From assembly GCF_021568775.1 (NCBI RefSeq), contig NZ_JAKGSG010000007.1, positions 1 through 64,000 on the forward strand: 64,000 nt of DNA. The letters run 5' to 3'. The translations under genes and the position numbers were made by a program. This DNA comes from Antribacter soli. Lineage in GTDB: Bacteria; Actinomycetota; Actinomycetes; Actinomycetales; Cellulomonadaceae. The notes beneath the pieces were generated by a model that made no database searches, had not been told where the DNA came from, and saw only the letters and a program-made list of their open reading frames with translations. Of the stretch, positions 18,952 to 26,016 are shown in pieces (within the stretch, counting starts at the first letter, position 1; each line of letters starts with the position of its first letter).

Positions 18952-19904
18952 GCGTCATCTGCCCCGAGGGGCACACCAGCACCTCGACGGACTACTGCGA
19001 CGTCTGTGGCGCGCCCATCCCGGCGTCGGCCGTGACGACGACGGGCGGATCGAGCGGTCCGGTCGGCGGTCCGACGCCGGCGGCGTCGACGGGTGGCGGC
19101 GCCCCGGGCGGGTCGGGCGGCCCCGTGACGTGCCCGAGCTGCGGCGAGCTCTCGCCCGCCGGCTCCCTGTTCTGCGAGAACTGCGGCTATGACTTCACGA
19201 CCGGCACCCCGGTCGTGCCGGCCGCCCCGGCGTCCTCGCTCGATCTGGGCGACCTCGGCCGGCCGGGCGGCTCGGGGGGCGGCGTGACCGGTACCGCAGG
19301 GGGCGCGATCGGCGGACCCGTCCACGCGCCCGGTGCGCCTGCCGACCCCGCGCAGGCCTCTCCCGTGAGCGGACAGGTCGTCATCAGCCCGCCGCCCGCG
19401 CACGGCCCCGCCTCAGCTGCGGCGGCAGGCGGGGGTGAGCAGCCGACGTCGGGCACCACGGCGGAGGCCGGCGGCCTCGCGGCGCCGCCCGTGCCCGGAC
19501 CAGACGCCTGGGTGGCAGAGATCTGGGTGGACCCCGACTGGTACCTGGCGCAGGAACCCGAGGACCCGATGCCGTCTCCCGGGCTGCCCGGCCTCGTGAC
19601 GCTGCGGCAGCGCAGCCTGCTCGTGGGGCGGCCGTCACAGTCGCGCGGCATCCACCCGGACATCGACTGCGGTGCGGACTCGGGCGTCTCCCGGCGGCAC
19701 TGCCAGCTCTCGACCGACGGCCAGCGGTGGTGGGTGGAGGACCTGCAGTCGGCGAACGGGACGTTCGTCGCCACGGCCGGCGACCCCATCCCGACCACGC
19801 CGATCACGCCCGGCCAGCGCCGGGAGGTCGGCGACGGCGACCGCGTCTACCTGGGCGGCTGGACCCGCGTGGTGATCCGCAAGGCGCTCCCGGGCGAGGC
19901 CTGA
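18948..19904 (+). CDS. FHA domain protein with two zinc ribbons (GarA-like reader)
   Basis: A 318-aa protein: zinc ribbon 1 (C5, H9, C17, C20), zinc ribbon 2 (CPSCG...FCENCG, about 62-81), a long Gly/Pro/Ala linker and a C-terminal FHA domain (about 225-312). The phosphothreonine-binding residues are present: VGRPS, GVSRRHC and SANGTF. In mycobacteria PknG signals through the FHA protein GarA (OdhI), which then controls 2-oxoglutarate metabolism. GarA is short with an N-terminal ETTS phosphosite, which I do not see here, so this protein is better seen as a reader of phosphorylated partners such as the VWA tail. It ends the block before a clear terminator. Confidence 0.88.
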   Translation: MSVICPEGHTSTSTDYCDVCGAPIPASAVTTTGGSSGPVGGPTPAASTGGGAPGGSGGPVTCPSCGELSPAGSLFCENCGYDFTTGTPVVPAAPASSLDLGDLGRPGGSGGGVTGTAGGAIGGPVHAPGAPADPAQASPVSGQVVISPPPAHGPASAAAAGGGEQPTSGTTAEAGGLAAPPVPGPDAWVAEIWVDPDWYLAQEPEDPMPSPGLPGLVTLRQRSLLVGRPSQSRGIHPDIDCGADSGVSRRHCQLSTDGQRWWVEDLQSANGTFVATAGDPIPTTPITPGQRREVGDGDRVYLGGWTRVVIRKALPGEA

Positions 19905-19922
19905 CCCCGGGGGAAACGAAAA

Positions 19923-19946
19923 GCCCCCTCGCTGCTGCGAGGGGGC
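19923..19946 (+). terminator. Intrinsic terminator of the signalling block
   Basis: GCCCCCTCG pairs perfectly with CGAGGGGGC around a six-base loop, followed by CTTCTTCG. It lies 18 bases after the FHA stop and also just beyond the 3' end of tRNA-His on the other strand, so it could act both ways. Confidence 0.8.
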
Positions 19947-19954
19947 CTTCTTCG

Positions 19955-20030
19955 TGGGGTGAGTGACGGGACTTGAACCCGCGGCCACCTGGACCACAAC
20001 CAGGTGCTCTACCAACTGAGCTACACCCAC
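19955..20030 (-). tRNA. tRNA-His (anticodon GTG)
   Basis: Cloverleaf with acceptor GTGGGTG/CACTCAC, anticodon loop TTGTGGT and T loop TTCAAGT. CCA is encoded (19955-19957), the discriminator is C, and an upstream G at 20031 can act as the histidine-specific G-1. It sits immediately downstream of orn-oriented genes, as in many actinobacteria. Confidence 0.95.
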
Positions 20031-20099
20031 CATCGGCCGGATCGTGAAGACCTCGGCCGTCGAAAAGTGTACATGGTCGCGGGCCTGGTGCGGACCCGA

Positions 20100-20738
20100 T
20101 TACGAGTGCGCTGCCCGCTTCGTGACGGAGGTCTCCTTGACCCGCTCCGCCGCGGCCCGCGCCGTCGCCGAGTCCGGGCCGGGCTGCGCGGGGAAGAGCG
20201 TCTCGCGGTAGTACCGCAGCTCGTCGATGCTCTCGAGGATGTCGGCCAGGGCGCGGTGCCCGCCGTCCTTCTTCGGTGATGCGAAGTACACACGCGGGTA
20301 CCAGCGGCGCGCGAGCTCCTTGATGGAGGACACGTCGATCACGCGGTAGTGCAGGTGCTCGGTGAGGGCCGGCATGTTCAGCTCGAGGAACATCTTGTCC
20401 GTGCCGACCGAGTTGCCGGCGAGCGGCGCCTTGCGCGGCTCCGGGACCCACTCGCGCACGTACTCCAGGACGCGCTCCTCGGCCTCCTGGAGCGTCAGTC
20501 CGGTGGGGAGCTCCTCGAGCAGGCCGGACGTGGTGTGCATCGCGCGCACGAAGTCGTTCATCTGCTCGAGGGCCGCGGCGGGCGGGGCGATCAGGACGTC
20601 GACCCCGTCACCGAGGACGTTCAGCTCGGAGTCGGTGACCACGGCGGCGACCTCGACCAGCGCGTCGGCGCGCGTGTCCAGGCCGGTCATCTCGCAGTCG
20701 ATCCACACGATGCGGTCGTTGGGGTTCGATGGGCTCAC
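20100..20738 (-). CDS. orn: Oligoribonuclease
   Basis: A 212-aa DEDDh 3'-5' exonuclease that degrades 2-5 nt RNAs, including pGpG, to mononucleotides; essential or growth-important in many bacteria. Exo motifs are visible: WIDCEMTGLD (metal-binding D and E) at the N-terminus, GNSVGTDKMFL in the middle and the histidine/aspartate motif KKDGGHRALADILESI near the end. Length is normal. The GTG start at 20738 is fixed by a TAGGCT box seven bases upstream, so the mRNA is probably leaderless. tRNA-His follows downstream in the same direction, a common actinobacterial arrangement. Confidence 0.95.
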   Translation of the reverse strand: MSPSNPNDRIVWIDCEMTGLDTRADALVEVAAVVTDSELNVLGDGVDVLIAPPAAALEQMNDFVRAMHTTSGLLEELPTGLTLQEAEERVLEYVREWVPEPRKAPLAGNSVGTDKMFLELNMPALTEHLHYRVIDVSSIKELARRWYPRVYFASPKKDGGHRALADILESIDELRYYRETLFPAQPGPDSATARAAAERVKETSVTKRAAHS

Positions 20739-20745
20739 GGCGCTC

Positions 20746-20751
20746 AGCCTA
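20746..20751 (-). promoter_or_regulatory. Leaderless promoter -10 box of orn
   Basis: TAGGCT on the minus strand ends seven bases before the GTG, so transcription should begin on or next to the start codon. Confidence 0.65.
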
Positions 20752-20842
20752 AGCGGTGGGATGGGGCTGTAGGGGGAACGGCCGGGCCCGGGGCCAGCAC
20801 CTGGGTCTCAGGTGCGGCGGCCCCGGGCTCGTGCGGTTCGCG

Positions 20843-21019
20843 TCAGGCGCGCCCGTGCGCGGCGGGGCGAACCGCCGGGAACAGGCGGCGGACGACGCGG
20901 GCGGCGGCCCGACGGCTCCGGGCGCCCTCCTGCTCGGCCTCGCGGACGTCGAGGAGGTGCTGGGTCCGGGCGATTTCGTACGAGATCTCGGCGTGCATGG
21001 TGTGCGCTGCGTCCTTCAT
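20843..21019 (-). CDS. Small helical protein, unknown function
   Basis: A 58-aa frame beginning MKDAAHTMHAEISYEIARTQ, followed by LLDVREAEQEGARSRRAAARVVRRLF. It is one long amphipathic, very basic helix. A second ATG at 20998 (MHAEIS, 51 aa) is an equally possible start. The core pattern (Y-E-I-A-R...L..REAE...R.AR) resembles the small gene at 21951-22136, suggesting two members of one small-protein family within 1 kb. No function can be assigned. Short, basic proteins of this style are common in actinobacterial genomes and often missed. Confidence 0.5.
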   Translation of the reverse strand: MKDAAHTMHAEISYEIARTQHLLDVREAEQEGARSRRAAARVVRRLFPAVRPAAHGRA

Positions 21020-21364
21020 GAGGTCGATCGGCTGGGTGTCGCCGACCTGGGGTGGCTCGCGCGGTCGCGCGCGCCTGACGTATGTTTCCGTCGTGTTACA
21101 CGGTCTCAGATTTCCGGCATGGTGCGCAACGTGACGTCGCGCACGTTTGTCCGGTTTGGCACCGTCTGGGGGGCGACGGCGGGCCGCCCGGCCTCACGCC
21201 GCTCCGCGTGTCCGAGTTCCGCGCCCAATGAGTCCCCAGCTCTCATTCCGGACGTAAAACGTCCGGAATCGGTTCTACGGTGGCTCCGATGACAGGTACG
21301 TGATCAGCCCCCGCGTGGCCATGAGGCTCAACGCCGACCTGACCACCAGACGAGAGGTACGCGC
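21020..21364. other. Non-coding gap upstream of the VOC gene
   Basis: About 345 bases without a convincing gene. The main element is a 25-base palindrome at 21245-21269. The A/T content is locally higher around 21078-21115 and 21240-21280 than in neighbouring genes, as expected for promoters. No SD of note precedes the VOC start apart from GAGAGG at 21351-21356. Confidence 0.5.
21245..21269. promoter_or_regulatory. Perfect 25-bp palindrome (operator-like)
   Basis: ATTCCGGACGT and ACGTCCGGAAT are perfect 11-base inverted arms around AAA. It lies about 95 bases before the VOC gene start and could be a repressor operator or a small hairpin. No regulator gene adjoins, so the binding protein is unknown. 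Confidence 0.5.
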
Positions 21365-21748
21365 ATGGAATCTCGGACGCAGGGCATGTGGTGGGGCACC
21401 GCCATCGAAGCACCCGACCCCGGTGCACTGGCGGCGTTCTACTCCCAGCTGCTCGGCTGGCCCATCGGCCACGAGGAGCCCGGTACGGCCATCCTCGCCG
21501 CGCCGGAAGGGTCCATCTACGTCGTGTTCCAGCAGGCGAGCGGATACCGGCCGCCGGTGTGGCCGCCCGTCACGGGCGAGCAGCGCCCGATGATGCACTT
21601 CGACTTCCAGGTCGGAGACCTCGACTCGGCGGTCGGCGAGGCTGTCGCGCTCGGGGCGACGGTGTCTGAACACCAACCGCAGGAGCACGTCCGGGTGCTC
21701 TTCGACCCTGCTGGGCACCCGTTCTGCCTCTGCCGCGACGACGGCTAG
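21365..21748 (+). CDS. VOC (glyoxalase/bleomycin-resistance) family protein
   Basis: A 127-aa protein with two beta-alpha-beta-beta-beta halves typical of vicinal-oxygen-chelate proteins: GTAIEAPDPGALAAFYSQLL starts the first half, and MMHFDFQVGDLDSAVGEAVA the second, ending in DPAGHPFCL. Members are metal-dependent isomerases, dioxygenases or drug-binding proteins. The usual metal-ligand pattern is incomplete, with H in MMHFDF and no clear C-terminal Glu, so a catalytic role is uncertain. It is followed 90 bases later by a long hairpin. The neighbours do not suggest a substrate. Confidence 0.8.
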   Translation: MESRTQGMWWGTAIEAPDPGALAAFYSQLLGWPIGHEEPGTAILAAPEGSIYVVFQQASGYRPPVWPPVTGEQRPMMHFDFQVGDLDSAVGEAVALGATVSEHQPQEHVRVLFDPAGHPFCLCRDDG

Positions 21749-21836
21749 GACTACGTCACGGACTACTTCACGCGGGATCCGGCTCCGCTGCCCGTGGTCC
21801 CGAAGCCGAGCCCCAGACCCGTCCGGCGAGCACGAC

Positions 21837-21893
21837 GAAGGGCCTCGGCGCGACGGGCTGCTCCGTGGAGCGGCCCGGGCGCCGAGGCCCTTC
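21837..21893. terminator. Bidirectional hairpin between convergent genes
   Basis: Arms 21837-21851 and 21879-21893 (GAAGGGCCTCGGCGC and its complement) pair perfectly over 15 bases; the 27-base loop contains a further CTGCTCC/GGAGCGG stem. It lies between the VOC gene and the convergent small gene and can terminate both. Confidence 0.7.
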
Positions 21894-21950
21894 TGTGCTC
21901 TCGCCCCAGGTCCGGGACGCCTCCGGGCGGCGCCGGAGCAGCGAGCGGTG

Positions 21951-22136
21951 TCATGCGACGTGCGGGGTCAGGCTCGCAGCCGCCCGCCGGCCGGCTTCCC
22001 GGCCCGCAGTGCGCGGCGCGCGCTTTGCCTTGGCACGCTGCTCCTCCCGGAGCCGGGCTCGGCGGTGCTGCTCGGCCTCGCGCAGGCGCTCGCGATGCAT
22101 GAGCATCGCCAGCTCGTAATCGGTGAAGGTGTGCAC
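21951..22136 (-). CDS. Small basic helical protein, unknown function
   Basis: A 61-aa protein from a GTG start at 22136 with a GAGAGG site eight bases upstream: MHTFTDYELAMLMHRERLRE followed by AEQHRRARLREEQRAKAKRA. It forms one long, basic, amphipathic helix. Its core (Y-E-L-A...R..L.EAE..RRARLRE) matches the pattern of the small gene at 20843-21019. No function is known to me. The open frame extends upstream of the GTG but loses helical character there, supporting this start. Confidence 0.6.
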   Translation of the reverse strand: MHTFTDYELAMLMHRERLREAEQHRRARLREEQRAKAKRAPRTAGREAGRRAAASLTPHVA

Positions 22137-22615
22137 GTGAGTGCCTCTCGTGACGTCGGACTCCTGGGTCTGGCCGGACCCTCCACCGCCCGGCAAGGAC
22201 CGGACGGACGTCACCGCGGTGTGGTCCGACTCTCGCAGGTTTCGCTCGCGTTACGCACGGCATTTTCCGGTCGGCAGATCCGGCGCTGCTGTGGGCAGAA
22301 AGAGAGACCCCCGCTGGGGTACGGCGTCACCGACGCCGGCACTGCCCTCGTTGAGTGCTGGGTATTCGTCGTGGCGCGCGCCCCGAGCTCAACAGATACC
22401 CAGCACTCAACGAGAGGCCGTCAGTCTCCGGCTCAGGCGATGTTGTTGTTGATCGCCCGAGCCTGCGGCTCCGCTCCGGGCGCGTGCCTCGTTCCTCAGC
22501 CCCCACCCTGCGCTGCACCTCCGGCTCAGGCGATGTTGTTGATCGCCCGAGCCTGCGGCTCCGCTCCGGGCGCGTGCCTCGTTCCTCAGCCCCCACCCTG
22601 CGCTGCACCTCCGGC
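22137..22615. other. Intergenic stretch with hairpin and tandem repeat
   Basis: Nearly 480 bases without a gene. It holds a perfect 19-bp inverted repeat (22347-22414) and a 93/90-base tandem duplication (22426-22608) that runs into the 3' end of the ATP-grasp gene. Short open frames in this span only reflect the repeats. Confidence 0.6.
22347..22414. repeat. Inverted repeat, 19-bp perfect arms
   Basis: Arms 22347-22365 (CTCGTTGAGTGCTGGGTAT) and 22396-22414 are perfect inverted complements around a 30-base spacer. The minus strand reads GAGTGCTGGGTATCTGTTGA, close to GAGTGCGGGACATCTGTTGG in the repeat at 53975-54026, so the two look like members of one family. Confidence 0.85.
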
Positions 22616-22620
22616 TCAGG
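22426..22620. repeat. Tandem duplication of 93/90-bp unit
   Basis: Two copies (22426-22518, 22519-22608) differ only by one extra GTT in the first copy; a partial third (CTCCGGCTCAGG) at 22609-22620 includes the stop codon of the ATP-grasp gene. The unit therefore represents the gene's 3' end plus downstream sequence that has duplicated in place. Within each unit GCCCGAGC and GCTCCGGGC could pair. Confidence 0.95.
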
Positions 22621-23527
22621 CCAGGCGCGTCACGATCGCGTCCGCGAGACGGCCTGCGGCGTCGGCGGCGCCCGAGTGCTGCAGCCACAGCGACGGCTCG
22701 GTGAGCTCGAGCTCGATCACCATGGGCGTGCCGTCGTCGCGGGTGACGAGGTCGACGCGGGCGTAGAGCAGCGGCTCGGCGGCGCCGAGCTCCTTCGTCG
22801 CGGCCTCGAGCGCGCGACGAGCGACGTCGATCTGCGCCGGCTCGGCCTCGAACGGCGTCATCTTCTCCTCCTGGTACAGGCCCTGCGTGGGTCGCGAGGG
22901 GCCGGTGAGGAGGGCGTTCTTGCGCACCGCGTGCACGAGCTCGCCGTCGACGAACACGAGGCAGGTCTCCCCCGCGGTGTCGACGCTCGTGACGTAGGGC
23001 TGGATCATGGCCCAGCGACCGCTCTCCAGCAGGTCGTTCGCGTGCTTGATCGCGAGCGCTCGCGACTGCGCGGAGACAGGCTGGTAGCGGCCGGTGTCCA
23101 TGGCCCCGGCGCTGACGACAGGCTTGACGACGAAGTCGCCGAACGCGGGCATGCGGGTGTGGATCGCACGCTTGGACAGGTGCCGCTCGGGGTCGAGCCA
23201 GATCGTCGGGATGACCGGCACCCCGGCCTGCTCCAGGACCATGAGGTAGCGCTTGTCGGTGTTCCAGCGGATCACGTCGGCGCTGTTCAGCAGGCGCGGC
23301 ACGGACTCGGCCCAGGCGACGAACTCGTCCCGGCGCGGCGAGTAGTCCCAGGTGGAGCGCACGATCACCAGGTCGTAGGCCGCCCAGTCGACCCCCGGCG
23401 TGTCCCACACGACCGGCTCGGCCGTGATGCCGCGCTGCGCGAGCGCCGCGATGAGAGGGCGGTCGTCCGCGTCGAGGTCGGGCAGGACGGAGCACGTGGC
23501 GAGGCCTACGCGGGCGTTGGAGGTCAC
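22616..23527 (-). CDS. ATP-grasp domain protein
   Basis: A 303-aa ATP-grasp enzyme of the RimK/DcsG-like style. N-terminal pre-ATP-grasp fold (VGLATCSVLPDLDADDRPLI, IVRSTWDYSPRRDEF), then the ATP-grasp domain with FVVKPVVSAGAMDTGRY, MIQPYVTSVDTAGETCLVFV and the metal-binding ARVDLV...VIELELTEPSLW. Members ligate a carboxylate to an amine or other nucleophile via acyl phosphate, including peptide, cycloserine and siderophore chemistry. The substrate is not evident. The GTG start is fixed by a TAGTCT box six bases upstream. A MIO-lyase-like gene lies directly upstream on the same strand, but this promoter means they are separate units. Confidence 0.85.
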   Translation of the reverse strand: MTSNARVGLATCSVLPDLDADDRPLIAALAQRGITAEPVVWDTPGVDWAAYDLVIVRSTWDYSPRRDEFVAWAESVPRLLNSADVIRWNTDKRYLMVLEQAGVPVIPTIWLDPERHLSKRAIHTRMPAFGDFVVKPVVSAGAMDTGRYQPVSAQSRALAIKHANDLLESGRWAMIQPYVTSVDTAGETCLVFVDGELVHAVRKNALLTGPSRPTQGLYQEEKMTPFEAEPAQIDVARRALEAATKELGAAEPLLYARVDLVTRDDGTPMVIELELTEPSLWLQHSGAADAAGRLADAIVTRLA

Positions 23528-23533
23528 GGAGGC

Positions 23534-23539
23534 AGACTA
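23534..23539 (-). promoter_or_regulatory. Leaderless promoter -10 box of the ATP-grasp gene
   Basis: TAGTCT on the minus strand ends six bases before the GTG start codon. Confidence 0.65.
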
Positions 23540-23585
23540 TCGGCGCGGCGGGACCGTCCGAGCACGGTGCTGGGTGCGACGGAGG

Positions 23586-24866
23586 TCACACCGACCAGCC
23601 GAGCAGCGGGCGTGCCCGCTCGATCCGCTCGACGAGCGTGGTGCCCCCCGCTGAGCCGCCCAGGATCTCCGACGCCTCGGCGGGCGCCCCGATCTCGACC
23701 GCACGTGACACGACGACGGCGAGGACAGCGAGCATCTCGTGGACGACGCCGAGGCCGCTGCGGAGCACGCTCGACATCATGACGCCGTGCGTCCACAGGT
23801 CCTCGATGTCGTGCGAGGTCGCGCCACCCGCCGAGAACGGCCGCGGGCTCAGCAGGCCCCGCAGCCTGTGCACGTGCGCGGCGACGAGCTTCGGGACCTG
23901 GATGAAGCCGAGGCGTTCGTCGTCCGCAAGGTCGGGGGCGAGCCCTCCCGCCCCATAGCACAGCCACGTGACGGCACGGTCGACCCACGCGCCCACGAGA
24001 GACCATGCGTCGAAGAGCGCCGATGTCGCCAGCGCAAGCCGGGGTGCGAGAAACGACGCCTGCTCGACCAGCCGGCCCTCCGCGACAAGGGGATTGTCGG
24101 ACTGCCGGGAGAGCTCTTCCTCGAGCACCGCCTCGAACTGGTCCTGAGCGTGTCTGAGCGTGTCGAGCACATCCTCGGCCGCCCGGATGGCAACGGGATC
24201 CTGTCCGAGCCGGTCGGCCATGGCGCCCTCGGGCATCCCACCCAGGTACCGCGCGGACTGCTTCGCACGCCCGGCCACCAGGGCAGCGCGGACGACCCGT
24301 TCAGTCGTCGCGACGCCGGACCGTAGGGCCGGGACGAGCGCCAGTGCCACGCCGAGATGGACGAAGGAGCCGTTGATGAGCGACAGCGCGCCCTTGGGCC
24401 CCAGGTCGAGGTGCTCGTGCTGGAGGAGCCCCTTCGCCCACCAGGTGCCGCAGATCACGTCTCCCGACGAATAGGTCACGTCCAGCGGGACGGGGGGCGC
24501 GAAATCCGGGTCCAGCGCCGCTGCCACGACGGCGTCGAACGCCTCCGGGGAGCAGCCCGTGCCTCCCCGGCTGAGCTGGTGCACCTTGACGAGCGAGATG
24601 CAGCGTGACTGCAACCGGTCGGCCCAGACCAACCCTGGCAGGAGGTGGCTCGCCAGCAGGTCCCCCTGGAACGCGGCGATGTCCACCAGCCGGTCCCGGT
24701 CCCGGTGCCCCACACCGGTCGTCACGCCATAGCCGTCGCCCCCGCCCTGCACGAGCGCCACGAGCGCCTCGTGCTCACCCTTGACCACCGAGCGAGCCGC
24801 CTGCCAAGTCTCGGGCTCTGGCCCGCCGTCGATCAGGGCGAGCAGCATCTGGACGGTTTCAGCCAC
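23586..24866 (-). CDS. Divergent aromatic amino acid lyase (HAL/PAL)-like protein
   Basis: A 426-aa relative of histidine/phenylalanine ammonia-lyases, which use a self-made MIO group. Family marks: YGVTTGVG near residue 46 (YGVNTGFG in HAL), HQLSRGGTG, SSGDV in place of the MIO loop ASGDL, LINGSFVHLGVALAL and RQSDNPLV. It is about 80 residues shorter than HAL, and the context around the MIO triad is changed (TYSSGDVICGT). It may be a lyase or aminomutase with altered chemistry, or a non-catalytic homologue. Its start overlaps the upstream membrane-protein gene by eight bases, so the two are coupled. Confidence 0.75.
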   Translation of the reverse strand: MAETVQMLLALIDGGPEPETWQAARSVVKGEHEALVALVQGGGDGYGVTTGVGHRDRDRLVDIAAFQGDLLASHLLPGLVWADRLQSRCISLVKVHQLSRGGTGCSPEAFDAVVAAALDPDFAPPVPLDVTYSSGDVICGTWWAKGLLQHEHLDLGPKGALSLINGSFVHLGVALALVPALRSGVATTERVVRAALVAGRAKQSARYLGGMPEGAMADRLGQDPVAIRAAEDVLDTLRHAQDQFEAVLEEELSRQSDNPLVAEGRLVEQASFLAPRLALATSALFDAWSLVGAWVDRAVTWLCYGAGGLAPDLADDERLGFIQVPKLVAAHVHRLRGLLSPRPFSAGGATSHDIEDLWTHGVMMSSVLRSGLGVVHEMLAVLAVVVSRAVEIGAPAEASEILGGSAGGTTLVERIERARPLLGWSV

Positions 24867-25959
24867 GACGGCCTTCTCTCACGACGGCGACCACGCTGGC
24901 GATCGCGATGACGAACATCATTGTCGCGACCGCGACCCGGACCGTGCTGGTCACCGGCGAGTCGGGCGCGACGAGGAAGTCGAAGAGCACGAAGCCACCC
25001 TGCAACGCCGCGATGACCGTGAACAAGTACAGGAGCTTGTTCCGGCGGACGTCCATCGTCCGCCCGAGCGCGTCGCGTGCGTCTGCGGCTACCGAACGCA
25101 CCGAGGCTACCTGGTCGCGGAGCCCGTTCCGGGCCTCTTCCAGGCGCCACGCCTGGATCGCAGACTCGCGGGTCGCGGCCGCGGTGTTCGTCAGGTACCG
25201 GGCGCGCTCGCCCAGGACGAGCAGGCGGAACTCCAGGTCCGCAGCCATCCGGACGCCCTCGAGGACGAGGGCGTCGAGCTCCTGGGCCATCTCTTGCTTC
25301 GAGGCCCGTCGCATCCGGGCCATCTGCCCGAGCATGTCGCGATAGGCGTGGTCCACGAGGATCCACTCCTCGGTGACGGCAAGGAGTCCTTCGGCGGCAG
25401 CGTCCAGCTCGTCGTCCGACGGGACGTACGTGTACCCGTCTCCCACGCCGACCGCCTCACCCGTCGGTCGGATGCCGACGCTGGCACACGTCTCCTCGCT
25501 CGGCCGCACCATGAGCCGGTGCCACCACATGACCCGCCCTTCGAAGGCAGCCGGAGCCCGATCACCCTGATGGCGCCGCACGACCTCCGCCGTTCGTGCG
25601 GCGAGGTGGTCAGCTGCCGTGCGGAGCGCCGCCTCCAGGGTGCGGAGCTCCTCCAGGTCGCGAACCTCGACGTCCACGCGGATGGCGGCGATCCCCAGAG
25701 CCGAGATGTACAGCGTCCCGACCCGGTCGAGCAACTTGACCTCGGCACGCGCCCGCCGGGAGAGGAGGGCCGCCCGCGTGCCGGGTGCGTGGTCCTCGAT
25801 GACGAGGTCCGCCTCGACCGGAGTGTCCATCCAGGCATCCAGCTCGGCGAGCATCTGCCCGATCGTGCTGGAGCCGCCGATCGAGACCTCGTCCTGGTGG
25901 CTCCACGCCTCTTCGAGGACTTGCGGAAGCATGAAGGGCGCAAGCAGGCGAACGCGCAT
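24859..25959 (-). CDS. Membrane-anchored protein coupled to the lyase-like gene
   Basis: A 366-aa protein not recognised as a family. Residues 1-300 are soluble and mostly helical, with VRDLEELRTLEAALRTAADH and a long helix rich in Met, Arg and Glu near 210-290. Two transmembrane helices close the protein (LLYLFTVIAALQGGFVLFDF and VRVAVATMMFVIAIASVVAV), the arrangement seen in CorA-like and other C-tail membrane proteins, though the GMN motif is absent. The ATG at 25959 is chosen because a TATTGT box ends eight bases before it; a TTG at 25971 lies inside that box. Coupled to the lyase-like gene by an eight-base overlap. Confidence 0.65.
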   Translation of the reverse strand: MRVRLLAPFMLPQVLEEAWSHQDEVSIGGSSTIGQMLAELDAWMDTPVEADLVIEDHAPGTRAALLSRRARAEVKLLDRVGTLYISALGIAAIRVDVEVRDLEELRTLEAALRTAADHLAARTAEVVRRHQGDRAPAAFEGRVMWWHRLMVRPSEETCASVGIRPTGEAVGVGDGYTYVPSDDELDAAAEGLLAVTEEWILVDHAYRDMLGQMARMRRASKQEMAQELDALVLEGVRMAADLEFRLLVLGERARYLTNTAAATRESAIQAWRLEEARNGLRDQVASVRSVAADARDALGRTMDVRRNKLLYLFTVIAALQGGFVLFDFLVAPDSPVTSTVRVAVATMMFVIAIASVVAVVREGRRG

Positions 25960-26016
25960 GGTGCCCGACAATAGCCGCCGACCAGCGCAGACACGCCCTC
26001 CGACGCGCGGCCACGG

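Noticed and set aside
22426-22620. CRISPR-like or satellite array
   Set aside because: Only two full copies of about 90 bases with no spacers; a simple tandem duplication.
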